A stretch of 64,000 nt of DNA from an uncultured Ruminococcus sp. (GTDB lineage: Bacteria; Bacillota; Clostridia; Lachnospirales; Lachnospiraceae). The notes beneath the pieces are model-generated. The model was not told the origin of the DNA. It did no database searches and worked only from the letters and a program-made list of their open reading frames with translations. The stretch covers positions 35,010 to 99,009 of the forward strand of contig CAMMBV010000004.1 in NCBI GenBank assembly GCA_946494335.1, in the 5' to 3' direction. Position 1 is the first letter of the stretch; every line of letters starts with the position of its first letter. The position numbers were made by a program, and so were the translations under genes. Shown in pieces: positions 36,409-46,017 of the stretch.

Positions 36409-37551
36409 ATGAAGCATTTCAGCGCAGGAACGAAAATTATAACCGGGACGCCGGACTGGCAGGCTCTTCTGGAGGGGATCCATCGAGTGCTTGTGGTGAC
36501 GGACCGTTTTCTCTATGAAAATCATATGACGGATTATGTAACCCTTCAGCTGGAAACCCTGGGCATATCTTATGAGATCTTTTATGAAGTAAAACCGGAT
36601 CCGGATCTTTGTGTGGTGGCTGCGGGAATGGAAGTGATGAGCCGCTTAAATCCTGACGGAATGATCGCGCTGGGCGGAGGCTCGGCCATCGACGCGGCCA
36701 AGGCCATCCGTTTTTTTGACGCCAGATCAGAAAAGAAACACCCCTGTTTTTTCATGGCTGTTCCCACCACCAGCGGAACCGGCAGTGAAGTGAGCCGGTT
36801 TTCCGTGATCAGCGATACGAAAAAGGACGCCAAATATCCGCTGGTAGACGACAGTCTCCTGCCGGATGCGGCTTTGCTGGATGCTTCCCTTACGATCAGC
36901 GTGCCGCCCGGGGTGACAGCGGATACGGGCATTGATGTGATGACCCATGCAATGGAAGCTTTCGTATCAAAAGACGCGGATGACTTCACCGACGCGGCTG
37001 CCGAGAAAGCGCTGCGTCTTGTGAAAGATTATTTTATGGAAGTGGTGAAGCATCCGGATAACCTGCTGGCACGGCAGAAAATGCATCATGCCTCCTGTCT
37101 GGCGGGAATTGCGTTCAGCAACGGCGGATTGGGAATCAATCACAGCATGGCCCACACGGTGGGCGGCCACTTCCATCTGCCTCATGGCAGAGTGAATGGA
37201 ATCCTTATGCCCTATGTCATTGCGTATAATGCGGGCTACTGGGAAAAGCTGACGCCGGCCGCAAAACGCTACGGGAAGCTTGCACGAATATTTTCCGTGG
37301 AGGAGAAAGGAAACCCGCGGCAGAGTATTTTTAACCTCATCCGGATCATCCGGCAGTACAGGGATACGCTTCAGATCCCGGCCTCCTTTCAGGCGGCGGG
37401 GATAGACAGAGCGGAATATGAAAAAGCGGTTCCGGCCATGGTTTCGGCTGCCATGAACGATCGCTGCACACCTTCCAATCCCAGGCAGTGTACAAAGGAT
37501 GATCTGTCCCGTCTGTTTTGGCGGGTGTATGAGGGAAATCTTGCGAGGTAG
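36409..37551 (+). CDS. eutG: Iron-containing alcohol dehydrogenase of the microcompartment (EutG/PduQ-like)
   Basis: 380 residues of the group III (iron) alcohol dehydrogenase family, expected to reduce acetaldehyde to ethanol and regenerate NAD inside the compartment. Seen are MIALGGGSAIDAAKAIRFF, the nucleotide loop VPTTSGTGSEVSRFSVI, and the metal ligands in TGIDVMTHAMEAFVS (Asp, His) and GINHSMAHTVGGHFHLPHG. The C-terminal PSNPRQCTKDDLSRLFW is shared with PduQ-like proteins. It comes first in the eut cluster, seven bases before eutS. The family does not by itself settle the EutG-versus-PduQ name; context gives eut. Confidence 0.85.
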   Translation: MKHFSAGTKIITGTPDWQALLEGIHRVLVVTDRFLYENHMTDYVTLQLETLGISYEIFYEVKPDPDLCVVAAGMEVMSRLNPDGMIALGGGSAIDAAKAIRFFDARSEKKHPCFFMAVPTTSGTGSEVSRFSVISDTKKDAKYPLVDDSLLPDAALLDASLTISVPPGVTADTGIDVMTHAMEAFVSKDADDFTDAAAEKALRLVKDYFMEVVKHPDNLLARQKMHHASCLAGIAFSNGGLGINHSMAHTVGGHFHLPHGRVNGILMPYVIAYNAGYWEKLTPAAKRYGKLARIFSVEEKGNPRQSIFNLIRIIRQYRDTLQIPASFQAAGIDRAEYEKAVPAMVSAAMNDRCTPSNPRQCTKDDLSRLFWRVYEGNLAR

Positions 37552-37557
37552 AAAGAA

Positions 37558-37899
37558 ATGGAAGAAAAAACAAGGATTGTTCAGGAGTTTGTACCGGGCA
37601 AGCAGGTGACGCTGGCCCATGTGATCGCCCATCCCATGGAAGAACTTTACGCGAAAATGGGAATGATGGATGGAAAAGGGGCCCTGGGGATTTTTACCAT
37701 CACTCCCAGTGAGGCGGCTATCATAGCGGCGGACATCGCAGGGAAATCGGCGGATATCAGCCTGGGATTTATTGACCGCTTTAACGGATCTCTCGTCATC
37801 GGCGGGGACATATCGGCGGTGGAAGCCGCTATGGCGGAAGTTCTGCATGTACTGTGCAATATGATGGGATTTTCTTCTGTGAGTGTGACAAAGACATGA
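37558..37899 (+). CDS. eutS: Microcompartment shell protein EutS (BMC-domain, PduU type)
   Basis: 113-residue permuted BMC-domain hexamer. The N-terminal [20 protein letters not shown] forms the short beta-barrel seen in EutS/PduU proteins, followed by [41 protein letters not shown]. EutS is thought to bend the shell or add curvature. It begins seven bases after the dehydrogenase and its stop overlaps the eutP start (ATGA). Confidence 0.95.
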   Translation: MEEKTRIVQEFVPGKQVTLAHVIAHPMEELYAKMGMMDGKGALGIFTITPSEAAIIAADIAGKSADISLGFIDRFNGSLVIGGDISAVEAAMAEVLHVLCNMMGFSSVSVTKT

Positions 37900-38336
37900 A
37901 AAAAGTGATGATGATTGGCAAAACACAGGCTGGCAAGACCTCCCTTTGCCAGATTTTAAATAATGAGAAAATGCAGTACTGCAAAACCCAGTCCATGGAG
38001 ATCATAGGAGGCCGTCTTCTGGATACGCCGGGAGAATATCTGGAACGGCCGGGGATGAAAGGGGCTTTAAATGTTACGGCTGCGGATGTGGATCTGATTT
38101 TCTTTGTGCAGTCGGCGTCCGATGAAAGCTCCATGTTTCCGCCGGGCTATGCCGGTTCCTTTATGAAGCCCTGTATTGGAATTGTGACAAAGGCGGATCT
38201 GGCATCGGAGGAGCAGATCGGGCAGGCAAAAAAGCTCCTTCGGATGGCAGGTGCAAAAGAGGTGGTTGTCACCAGCAGTGTCTGCAAGACCGGCTTTGAG
38301 GAGCTGTTTGAAATTCTTAAGGAGCAGGAAGGGTAA
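37896..38336 (+). CDS. eutP: EutP/PduV-family GTPase-like protein
   Basis: 146 residues with the P-loop [15 protein letters not shown] and the DTPGEY motif ([12 protein letters not shown]), then [11 protein letters not shown]. EutP in some bacteria acts as an acetate kinase, while PduV localises to the shell. The ORF-track start at 37854 lies inside eutS; the ATG at 37896, four bases overlapping the eutS stop, gives the usual [15 protein letters not shown] start. Role in the compartment is otherwise unclear. Confidence 0.9.
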   Translation: MKKVMMIGKTQAGKTSLCQILNNEKMQYCKTQSMEIIGGRLLDTPGEYLERPGMKGALNVTAADVDLIFFVQSASDESSMFPPGYAGSFMKPCIGIVTKADLASEEQIGQAKKLLRMAGAKEVVVTSSVCKTGFEELFEILKEQEG

Positions 38337-38350
38337 AAAAGAGGAGGGCT

Positions 38351-39778
38351 ATGAGAGAAACCATCATCAGTGTGGGAATTGATATCGGGACATCCACAAC
38401 GCAGCTGATATTTTCACGTCTCACCATGGAGAACCGGGCCGGCAGTCATATGGTGCCCCGAATTGTCATTACGGATAAGGAAATCATTTACCGCAGCAGC
38501 ATTTATACTACGCCCCTTCTGTCGCGGGAAAAGATCGATGTGGGCAAGGTGCAAAAGATCATAGAAGGAGAGTATGAAGCGGCAGGTATAGATCCCGGCC
38601 AGGTTCAGACCGGAGCCGTCATTATCACAGGCGAGACCGCCAGAAAGGAAAACGCCGGGGAAGTGCTGAAAGCTCTGTCAAAGATGGCGGGTGATTTTGT
38701 GGTGGCGGCGGCAGGGCCGGCGCTGGAATCGGTGCTGGCGGGGAAAGGAGCCGGAACGGACCGGATATCCAAAGAAAATCGTGCTGCGGTTGTCAACGTG
38801 GACATCGGAGGGGGAACCAGTAATATGGCCCTGTTTGACTGTGGAAAACTGACGGGTACCTCCTGCATTGATGTGGGAGGACGTCTGATCAGGGTGGAAA
38901 AAGGAAAGGTCACCTATGTTTATCCCCGTCTTCAGAAAATGGCGGCAGCTCACGGGCTGGCGATAGAGGAGGGGGAAAGCGTACAGAAAGACAAGCTCTG
39001 GAGTATCTGCAGATGGATGGCGGATCAGCTGGCTATGGCCCTTCATCTGAAACCGGAGGAGAAAGAGCATGAAGGGTTTTATACCAACGGCGGAAAACCG
39101 TTGCCCAATCAGCCGGTCATAGAGGGGATCACCCTGTCGGGCGGCGTTGCCGGGTGTATGAAAGAGGAGCCGGAAGATCCCTTTTGTTACGACGATATAG
39201 GCGTCCTTCTGGGAAGAGCAGTGAGGGAAAATAAAGAGCTGTCAGGTCTGAAACAGTTTGCGGCGGCGGAAACCATCCGCGCTACCGTCGTGGGAGCGGG
39301 GAATCACACTACGCAGGTCAGCGGCAGCACCATCTCCTGTGAATCAAAGCTGCTGCCATTGAAAAATCTTCCGGTGCTGCGGATCGAAGAAGAGGATACC
39401 GGGTCTGCAGAAAGTCTGCAAAAATCGCTGGAAACACAGTTGGAGCTGTTTTGTCCCAACGGAGAACAGGAGACGACGGCAGTATCTTTAAAAGGGGATG
39501 GTTTCGGCAGTTTTCAGAAAATACAGGAACTGGCGGATGTACTGGCCCAAAGCAGCGAAGAAAAACTGGCCAGGGATCATCCCCTGGTTGTGGTTGTGGA
39601 ACGTGATATCGCCAAAGCCCTGGGACAGGCTCTTAAAGTCAGGCTGGGACAAAAGAGGGACATCATCTGTCTGGACGGTATCGCGGCGGGCAGCGGGGAC
39701 TACCTGGATATCGGAAAGCCGCTGGCAATGGGGAGGGTGGTTCCTGTTGTGATTAAAACCCTCATATTTAATACGTAG
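38351..39778 (+). CDS. eutA: Ethanolamine ammonia-lyase reactivase EutA
   Basis: ATP-dependent chaperone that removes damaged cobalamin from ethanolamine ammonia-lyase so that fresh adenosylcobalamin can bind. 475 residues with the actin-like start VGIDIGTSTTQLIFSRL and the phosphate-2 loop VNVDIGGGTSNMALFDCGKL. The third region with TLSGGVAGCM is also visible. Length is typical. It lies 14 bases after eutP and 20 bases before eutB, its client enzyme. Confidence 0.95.
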   Translation: MRETIISVGIDIGTSTTQLIFSRLTMENRAGSHMVPRIVITDKEIIYRSSIYTTPLLSREKIDVGKVQKIIEGEYEAAGIDPGQVQTGAVIITGETARKENAGEVLKALSKMAGDFVVAAAGPALESVLAGKGAGTDRISKENRAAVVNVDIGGGTSNMALFDCGKLTGTSCIDVGGRLIRVEKGKVTYVYPRLQKMAAAHGLAIEEGESVQKDKLWSICRWMADQLAMALHLKPEEKEHEGFYTNGGKPLPNQPVIEGITLSGGVAGCMKEEPEDPFCYDDIGVLLGRAVRENKELSGLKQFAAAETIRATVVGAGNHTTQVSGSTISCESKLLPLKNLPVLRIEEEDTGSAESLQKSLETQLELFCPNGEQETTAVSLKGDGFGSFQKIQELADVLAQSSEEKLARDHPLVVVVERDIAKALGQALKVRLGQKRDIICLDGIAAGSGDYLDIGKPLAMGRVVPVVIKTLIFNT

Positions 39779-39798
39779 GGAAAAGGAGTGAGAATATC

Positions 39799-41196
39799 TT
39801 GAAATTAAAAACCACGTTATTGGGTCATACTTATGAGTTTAAAAGCTTAAGAGAGGTGATGGCCAAGGCAAACGAGGAGAAATCGGGAGATAAGCTGGCA
39901 CAGATTGCTGCGGAAAACGCGGAGGAACGGGTGGCTGCCAAAGCCGTTCTGGCAGAAGTGACTCTGGAAGAGCTGAGAAATCATCCGGCCGTACCCTATG
40001 AGGAGGATGAGGTGACACGGATCATCCAGGACGACCTCAATGAAACCATATACAAAGAACACAAAAATATGACAGTGGGAGAATTCCGGGAATGGATACT
40101 GGATGAAAAGACCACAGGAGACAGAATCAGCCGGGCTTCCCGGGGACTGACCAGTGAGATGGTAGCAGCGGTCTGCAAGCTGATGGGAAATCTGGATCTG
40201 ATCTACGGCGCAAAAAAGATCTGTGTAACTGCCCGCTGCAACACAACCATCGGCCTTCCCGGGACATTTTCCGCGCGGCTGCAGCCCAATCACACCACAG
40301 ATGATCCCAAAGGGATTATGGCTTCTGTGATGGAGGGATTCAGCCTGGGCTGCGGCGATGCCGTGCTGGGGCTGAATCCGGTGGACGATACGGCCGAGAG
40401 CGTGGCCAGGATTCTGAAAAGCTTTGACGAATTTAAGAGAAAATGGGAGATTCCCACACAGACCTGCGTATTGGCCCATGTTCTCACTCAGATGGAGGCC
40501 ATCCAAAAATACCAGGCCCCCGCAGATCTGATGTTTCAGTCCATCGCAGGTTCTCAGAAGGGAAATGAAGCATTTGGTATCACAGGAGCCATGTTGGAGG
40601 AAGGAAGGGACCTGATGCGAAAAGAAGGCACCGCCTCCGGACCCAACGTGATGTATTTTGAGACGGGGCAGGGGTCGGAACTTTCCTCCGACGCTCATAA
40701 CGGCTGGGATCAGCTGACCATGGAAGCCAGGTGCTACGGCTTTGCCCGCCATTATCAGCCCTTCCTGGTCAATACGGTGGTCGGTTTCATCGGGCCGGAG
40801 TATCTTTATGATTCCCGCCAGGTGATCCGGGCGGGGCTGGAAGATCATTTCATGGGGAAATTAAGCGGCGTTTCCATGGGATGCGACGCCTGCTACACCA
40901 ATCACATGAAGGCGGATCAGAATGATATTGAAAATCTGGCAAGTCTTTTGGTGGCGGCGGGCTGCAATTATATCATGGGCGTTCCCCAGGCGGATGACTG
41001 TATGCTGATGTATCAGTCCACCGGATATCATGAAGCGGCGGCGCTGCGGGAGATTTTCGGGCTGCGCCCCATTCCTGAATTTGACCAGTGGCTGGAAAAA
41101 ATGGGATTTTCCCGTGACGGAAAACTGACACCGCTGGCGGGAGATGCGTCGGTTTTTCTGGATGAGCAGATGAGGAGGCAAGAAGATGGTAGATGA
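39799..41196 (+). CDS. eutB: Ethanolamine ammonia-lyase large subunit
   Basis: Cobalamin-dependent lyase that splits ethanolamine to acetaldehyde and ammonia. 465 residues starting MKLKTTLLGHTYEF with a TTG codon after AAAAGGAGTGAGAATATC. Segments such as AARCNTTIGLPGTFSARLQPNH-type (here VTARCNTTIGLPGTFSARLQ), LGLNPVDDTAESV, VMYFETGQGSELSSDAHNGWDQ and VSMGCDACYTNHMKADQND are highly conserved in EutB. The coding region overlaps eutC by 11 bases, which is normal for the heterodimer. Confidence 0.98.
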   Translation: MKLKTTLLGHTYEFKSLREVMAKANEEKSGDKLAQIAAENAEERVAAKAVLAEVTLEELRNHPAVPYEEDEVTRIIQDDLNETIYKEHKNMTVGEFREWILDEKTTGDRISRASRGLTSEMVAAVCKLMGNLDLIYGAKKICVTARCNTTIGLPGTFSARLQPNHTTDDPKGIMASVMEGFSLGCGDAVLGLNPVDDTAESVARILKSFDEFKRKWEIPTQTCVLAHVLTQMEAIQKYQAPADLMFQSIAGSQKGNEAFGITGAMLEEGRDLMRKEGTASGPNVMYFETGQGSELSSDAHNGWDQLTMEARCYGFARHYQPFLVNTVVGFIGPEYLYDSRQVIRAGLEDHFMGKLSGVSMGCDACYTNHMKADQNDIENLASLLVAAGCNYIMGVPQADDCMLMYQSTGYHEAAALREIFGLRPIPEFDQWLEKMGFSRDGKLTPLAGDASVFLDEQMRRQEDGR

Positions 41197-42094
41197 AAAA
41201 CAGCTTCGCAGTATCATAGAGCAGGTGCTGGGGGAGATGGAGCTTCCGGACATAAACAGGGAAGAGCGGCATGAGATCCATGCTGCCGCTGCAGATACAG
41301 CGGTCAGTTATAAAGAAGAAGGAGCGGAGGAAGGTGTTCTTCCGGATATATCCCAGGTGAATGTCAGAACCCAGTATCTGGTGGAAAATCCCAGAAACAA
41401 GGAAGCCTTTTATGAAATGAAGCAGTATTCTCCTGCGCGTCTGGGAATTGGAAAGGCCGGCGCCAGGTACAAAACACTTCCGTATCTGCAGTTTCGGGCG
41501 GCCCATTCCGCCGCTCAGGATTCGGTATTTTCTGATGTGGATCCGGAATGGATTAAAAAGATGGATCTGTTTTGCGTACAGACCCGATGCGAAAACAAAG
41601 ACATGTATCTGACCAGGCCGGATCTGGGACGGCGGCTCAACGAACAGGGTGTTTTGGCGGTAAAAGAAAAATGCCGGAAAAATCCTCAGGTGCAGATCTA
41701 TATCTCCGACGGATTAAGTTCGGCGGCGGTGATGGCCAACGCAGCCGATGTACTGCTTAGCATTCAGCAGGGCCTGAAAAGCTTTAACATTGAAACGGGC
41801 ACTCCTTTCTTTGTGAAATACGGGCGAGTGGGCGTGATGGATGAGATTACACAGCTGACGGAGGCTTTGGTGACCTGCGTGCTGATCGGGGAGAGGCCCG
41901 GGCTTTTGACGGCTGAATCTATGTCGGCCTATATCACGTACAAAGGAACCATTGGTATGCCGGAAGCCCATCGAACCGTGGTATCCAATATCCACCGCTT
42001 CGGCACCATACCGGCGGAGGCAGGAGCTCATATTGCGGAGATTATCAAAATAATGCTGGAGAAAAAAGCCAGCGGCACCCAGCTGAAGATGTAG
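41186..42094 (+). CDS. eutC: Ethanolamine ammonia-lyase small subunit
   Basis: 302 residues, binding the cobalamin with EutB. The first 70 residues form a variable, acidic, probably encapsulation-related arm. The conserved part begins at SPARLGIGKAGARYKTLPYLQFRAAHSAAQD. The loops IYISDGLSSAAV and LIGERPGLLTAESMSAYITYKG and the C-terminal HRTVVSNIH follow. It starts within eutB and ends 12 bases before eutL. Confidence 0.96.
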   Translation: MVDEKQLRSIIEQVLGEMELPDINREERHEIHAAAADTAVSYKEEGAEEGVLPDISQVNVRTQYLVENPRNKEAFYEMKQYSPARLGIGKAGARYKTLPYLQFRAAHSAAQDSVFSDVDPEWIKKMDLFCVQTRCENKDMYLTRPDLGRRLNEQGVLAVKEKCRKNPQVQIYISDGLSSAAVMANAADVLLSIQQGLKSFNIETGTPFFVKYGRVGVMDEITQLTEALVTCVLIGERPGLLTAESMSAYITYKGTIGMPEAHRTVVSNIHRFGTIPAEAGAHIAEIIKIMLEKKASGTQLKM

Positions 42095-42106
42095 GAGGGA
42101 AGGACT

Positions 42107-42763
42107 ATGAAAGGTGATCCGATGAAAGCAAAAGTTCTGGCAGCAAGGGTGATATCCAATGTAAGCAGCCAGCTGGCCCGCCGTCTGAATCTGAAAGAAG
42201 GGCAGCGTTCCATTGCACTGCTGACCAGCGACTGTGACGATGTGACGTATACGGCCCTGGATGAGGCCACCAAGAAGGCGGCGGTGGAAGTGGTTTACGC
42301 CAGAAGCTTTTATGCAGGCGCGGCCAATGCCAGCACAAAACTGGCAGGGGAAGTGATCGGCATTCTTGCCGCACCCAATCCGGAGGAGGCGAGAAGCGGA
42401 CTGGAGGCAGCGGTGTATGCCATCGAAAATACGGCCTATTTTGTGTCTGCCAATGAAGACGACAGTATCGTCTATTATGCACACTGTGTTTCCAGGACAG
42501 GCGCCTATCTGTCTGAGGCGGCAGGCATTCCAAAGGGAGAGGCGCTGGCCTACCTGATCGCGCCGCCGCTGGAGGCTGTCTACGGGATTGACGAGGCGCT
42601 GAAAGCCTCCGATGTGGATTTATGCGTGCTCTATGAACCGCCCTCAGAGACTAATTTCGGCGGCGCGCTTTTGACGGGAACTCAGTCGGCCTGCACAGCA
42701 GCTTGTGAAGCTTTTGCATCGGCAGTGGAGGCGGTTGCACAGCGGCCGTTGGAATCGCAGTAG
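42107..42763 (+). CDS. eutL: Microcompartment shell protein EutL (tandem BMC domains)
   Basis: 218-residue trimeric shell protein with two fused BMC domains, thought to form a gated pore. Conserved segments: SIALLTSDCDDVTYTALDEATKKAAVEVVYARSFYAGAANAST, GLEAAVYAIENTAYF and YYAHCVSRTGAYLS. The start at 42107 has GGAGGGA seven bases upstream; an inner ATG at 42122 gives the more usual MKAKVLAARVI start, so five residues are uncertain. It overlaps nothing but lies 25 bases before eutE's start codon. Confidence 0.95.
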   Translation: MKGDPMKAKVLAARVISNVSSQLARRLNLKEGQRSIALLTSDCDDVTYTALDEATKKAAVEVVYARSFYAGAANASTKLAGEVIGILAAPNPEEARSGLEAAVYAIENTAYFVSANEDDSIVYYAHCVSRTGAYLSEAAGIPKGEALAYLIAPPLEAVYGIDEALKASDVDLCVLYEPPSETNFGGALLTGTQSACTAACEAFASAVEAVAQRPLESQ

Positions 42764-42788
42764 TCCGGGGAAGAAAAGGAGGGAAAGA

Positions 42789-44264
42789 ATGCAGTTACAT
42801 GATAAAGATCTGCTCTCCGTTCAGGAGGTGCGAAGCCTTGTGGGGAAGGCAAAAGCCGCGCAGGAAGAACTGGGGAAAAAAGATCAGAAGGAGGTGGACA
42901 GACTGGTGGCCGCCATGACAAAGGCCGGAGTCTGCCACGGCAGGAGACTGGCAGTCAAGGCCCAGGAGGAAACCGGGTTCGGAGTGGCGGAAGATAAAAC
43001 AGTGAAAAATTATTTCGCCAGTCAGGGAGTTTATGATTATATCAAAGATATGAAAACCATAGGAGAGCTTGGACGGGATGAAGAGAAAAAAATCCGTAAG
43101 CTGGCGGTTCCGGTGGGAGTGATCGCCGGTCTTGTCCCTTCCACCAATCCCACGTCCACGGTTTTATATAAAGCGCTGATTTCCGTAAAAGCGGGCAATG
43201 CCATCGTGTTTTCACCCCATCCCAATGCGCGGGAATGCATCCTGGAGACTGTAAAGGTTCTGCGGGAAGCTTTGAGCGAAGCGGGAGGAAATGAGGATCT
43301 GGTATCCTGCGTCACCATTCCAACCATCCAGGCTACAGAGGAGATGATGAAACATCCCGATGTTTCCCTGATATTGGCGACGGGCGGCTCCGCTATGGTC
43401 CGGGCGGCCTACTCTTCCGGTACGCCCGCCATAGGTGTGGGACCGGGAAACGGCCCCGCCTTTATAGAAAAGACGGCGGATCTGCCTGCGGCGGTAAAGC
43501 GGATCATAGCTTCCAAAACCTTTGACAACGGAACCATCTGCGCATCGGAGCAGTCGGTGATCTGTACGGAGGATATGGCGGAGGCGGTGCAGCGGGAATT
43601 TAAGCGGCAGGGAGCCTGTTTTTTAGAGGGACAGGATCGAAAAAAACTGGGCGCCTTTATTCTTCGGGGCAACGGGACCATGAATCCCGCCATTGTGGGA
43701 AAGAGCGCCCGGGATATTGCCGGGCTGGCCGGTATTTCCGTGCCGGCAGACACAAAGGTTCTTGTGGCAAAAGAAGACGGGATTGGCCGGGGACATCCCT
43801 TTTCCAGTGAAAAGCTGGCTCCCATACTGGCTTTTTATACGGCGCGGGACTATAAAGAGGTGTGCCGCTTAAGCCGGGATATTCTTCGCCATGAGGGAGC
43901 AGGGCATACCTTCTCCATTCACACGGAGGATGAACAGATCGTGGATTACTTCTCCAGGCGGATACCGGTTTCCCGGCTTTTGGTCAACACATCCGCCTCC
44001 ATCGGCGGCATCGGCGGCTCCACCAATCTGGCGCCCGCGCTGACTCTGGGCTGCGGCGCGGTGGGCGGCAGCGCCACTTCTGAAAACGTAGGTCCGGCGG
44101 ATCTGTACAATATCCGCTATGTGGCCTATGGCACCAGGGAGCTGGAGGAAATCCGCCGGCGGATTCCCGATTATGGAAGAGAAACTGCAGGAAATACAGG
44201 CGGGGCTTCGGACTGCGTGGAGCAGATAGTGAAAAAAATCATTGAGAGACTTCAGGCAATGTAA
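42789..44264 (+). CDS. eutE: CoA-acylating acetaldehyde dehydrogenase EutE
   Basis: Converts acetaldehyde and CoA to acetyl-CoA inside the compartment. 491 residues from the ATG at 42789 after GGAGGGAAAGA; the ORF-track start at 42705 lies inside eutL. The catalytic cysteine is in SKTFDNGTICASEQSVIC, and the nucleotide-binding regions are LVPSTNPTSTVLYKA and ILATGGSAMVRAAYSSG. The N-terminal MQLHDKDLLSVQEVRSLVGKAKAAQ forms the helical extension often used as an encapsulation tag. Confidence 0.95.
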   Translation: MQLHDKDLLSVQEVRSLVGKAKAAQEELGKKDQKEVDRLVAAMTKAGVCHGRRLAVKAQEETGFGVAEDKTVKNYFASQGVYDYIKDMKTIGELGRDEEKKIRKLAVPVGVIAGLVPSTNPTSTVLYKALISVKAGNAIVFSPHPNARECILETVKVLREALSEAGGNEDLVSCVTIPTIQATEEMMKHPDVSLILATGGSAMVRAAYSSGTPAIGVGPGNGPAFIEKTADLPAAVKRIIASKTFDNGTICASEQSVICTEDMAEAVQREFKRQGACFLEGQDRKKLGAFILRGNGTMNPAIVGKSARDIAGLAGISVPADTKVLVAKEDGIGRGHPFSSEKLAPILAFYTARDYKEVCRLSRDILRHEGAGHTFSIHTEDEQIVDYFSRRIPVSRLLVNTSASIGGIGGSTNLAPALTLGCGAVGGSATSENVGPADLYNIRYVAYGTRELEEIRRRIPDYGRETAGNTGGASDCVEQIVKKIIERLQAM

Positions 44265-44279
44265 AGGAGGAAATGAAAT

Positions 44280-44567
44280 ATGGCAGCAATGCAGGCATTA
44301 GGTATGATTGAGACAAAGGGACTTGTGGCGGCTATCGAGGCGGCGGATGCCATGGTAAAAGCAGCCAATGTGATGCTGATCGGAAAAGAACACGTGGGCG
44401 GCGGACTGGTTACGGTTATGGTAAGAGGCGATGTGGGAGCAGTAAAAGCGGCCACCGATGCAGGCGCGGCAGCTGCTGAGAGAGTGGGAGATCTGGTTTC
44501 CATTCATGTAATTCCAAGGCCCCATGATGAAGTGGAGACAATTCTGCCCCAGAACGGACGGTCATAA
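44280..44567 (+). CDS. eutM: Major shell protein EutM (single BMC domain)
   Basis: 95-residue hexameric shell protein, [31 protein letters not shown], with [28 protein letters not shown]. It is the main facet tile of the compartment. It is the only single-BMC-domain hexamer besides EutS here; no EutK was seen. Lies 15 bases after eutE and 6 before pduL. Confidence 0.97.
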   Translation: MAAMQALGMIETKGLVAAIEAADAMVKAANVMLIGKEHVGGGLVTVMVRGDVGAVKAATDAGAAAAERVGDLVSIHVIPRPHDEVETILPQNGRS

Positions 44568-44573
44568 AATGCC

Positions 44574-45185
44574 ATGGATTCTGTGATCGATAAAGTGACA
44601 GATGTGCTGCAAAGGGAGGGTGTGATACAGGTGGAAGTATCGGCAAGGCACGTCCATCTGTGCGAATCGTCTTTGCGCATTCTTTTTGGGGAAGGGGCGG
44701 CGCTGACGCCCAAAAGGCCCCTCTCCCAGACGGGGCAGTATCTGGCGGAGGAGAGAGTGAATCTGATCGGTCCTGGGGGCAGGAAAGACAGAGTGGCCAT
44801 ACTGGGCCCCCTTCGCGGGGAAACTCAGGTGGAATTATCCCGCAGTGACTGTATTGCGATGGGAGTGGAGGCGCCCGTCAGGCAGTCCGGGGATACAAAG
44901 GGCTCCGGTGCTGTGACCATCGAAGGACCAAAGGGAAGGCTTGCGATCAAAGAAGGGGTAATCATCGCTCAGAACCATATTCATATGACGCCGGAGACGG
45001 CCCAGGCTCTGAAGCTTACAGACAGACAGCATGTGAAGGTGTCTGTGTTCAGCGAACGGCCTCTCATATACAGCGACGTGCTGATCCGGGTGCATGAATC
45101 CTTTCGCACCCGGATGCATATTGATTTTGACGAGGCAAATGCGGCGATGGTCAGCGGCTTTACTCTGGGAAAGATTATACGGTGA
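44574..45185 (+). CDS. pduL: PduL-type phosphate acetyltransferase
   Basis: Converts acetyl-CoA to acetyl phosphate and recycles CoA inside the shell. 203 residues of the PduL family, unrelated to the Pta-type EutD. Metal-binding histidines are seen in VEVSARHVHLCESS (HVH) and AQNHIHMTPETAQ (HIH), with the beta-barrel segment INLIGPGGRKDRVAILGP-like (VNLIGPGGRKDRVAILGPLR). The N-terminal 15 residues form a short amphipathic helix. EutD itself was not found in the window, so PduL probably fills its role. Confidence 0.93.
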   Translation: MDSVIDKVTDVLQREGVIQVEVSARHVHLCESSLRILFGEGAALTPKRPLSQTGQYLAEERVNLIGPGGRKDRVAILGPLRGETQVELSRSDCIAMGVEAPVRQSGDTKGSGAVTIEGPKGRLAIKEGVIIAQNHIHMTPETAQALKLTDRQHVKVSVFSERPLIYSDVLIRVHESFRTRMHIDFDEANAAMVSGFTLGKIIR

Positions 45186-45188
45186 TCT

Positions 45189-46001
45189 ATGGACTGGAAG
45201 GATGTGAACCGGTATCTGAAAGAGGTGGATCAGTCCAGATTTCAGATACGAAACAACAGCGGGCCGCTGAAAACAGGTCTGGATCTGGGAACGGCCTGTA
45301 TCGTGATTGCCGTGCTGGATGAAAGAAACCGCCCTGTGGCCTGTGAGATGAAACAAGCCCATGTATTGAAAGACGGGGTGGTTGTGGATTATATAAAAGC
45401 GCTGGAAACTGTGAGGGAGCTGAAGGCAAAACTGGAAAAAAGACTGGGACGAAAGCTGAAAAACTGTGCCATCGCCATGCCGCCGGGGACGGCGGACAGC
45501 GTCAGGACACACCGTTATGTGGCGGAGGGAGCCGGTTTTGAAGTGACAAAGATTCTGGAAGAGCCGGAGGCGGCCAATCAGGTTTTTGGCATCACCGACG
45601 GAGCGGTGGCGGATATCGGAGGCGGCACGACGGGAATGGCCCTGTTCCGGCATGGACAGATTATCCGGATGGAAGATGAGCCTACCGGGGGCGATCATCT
45701 CTCCCTGGTGCTCTCCGGTCATTATCATATATCCTTTGAGGAAGCGGAAGAACTGAAAATGGATGAAAGGAAGCAGGAGGAGATCCTTCCGGTGGTCCGG
45801 CCTGTTGTGGAAAAGATGGCTTCCATCATCCGCCGCTGCTGCGAAGGCAGTCTGACAGAGCAGCTGTATCTTTGCGGCGGAACCTGCTGTCTAAAAGGAA
45901 TGGAAAATATTGTGGAGAAAGAGACGGGGATGAAAACAGTCAAGCCGGAATATCCCTTTCTGGTAACACCGGCGGGGATTGCCATGAGCTGCGTGGTATG
46001 A
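45189..46001 (+). CDS. eutJ: EutJ, actin/Hsp70-fold protein
   Basis: 270 residues with the Hsp70-like ATPase pattern: GLDLGTACIVIAVLDE (phosphate 1), GVVVDYIKAL, PEAANQVFGITDGAVADIGGGTTGMALFRHG (phosphate 2), and LYLCGGTCCLKGME (adenosine). EutJ is a proposed chaperone of compartment assembly or enzyme loading. It follows pduL after three bases and lies 16 bases before a short unnamed gene. Function in vivo is not known in detail. Confidence 0.92.
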   Translation: MDWKDVNRYLKEVDQSRFQIRNNSGPLKTGLDLGTACIVIAVLDERNRPVACEMKQAHVLKDGVVVDYIKALETVRELKAKLEKRLGRKLKNCAIAMPPGTADSVRTHRYVAEGAGFEVTKILEEPEAANQVFGITDGAVADIGGGTTGMALFRHGQIIRMEDEPTGGDHLSLVLSGHYHISFEEAEELKMDERKQEEILPVVRPVVEKMASIIRRCCEGSLTEQLYLCGGTCCLKGMENIVEKETGMKTVKPEYPFLVTPAGIAMSCVV

Positions 46002-46017
46002 CAAAGGAGGCGTCTTT

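Noticed and set aside
36967-37926. 319-residue minus-strand ORF opposite the alcohol dehydrogenase and eutS
   Set aside because: Overlaps two genes with clear motifs; composition is typical of antisense translation (many His, Arg, Ser).
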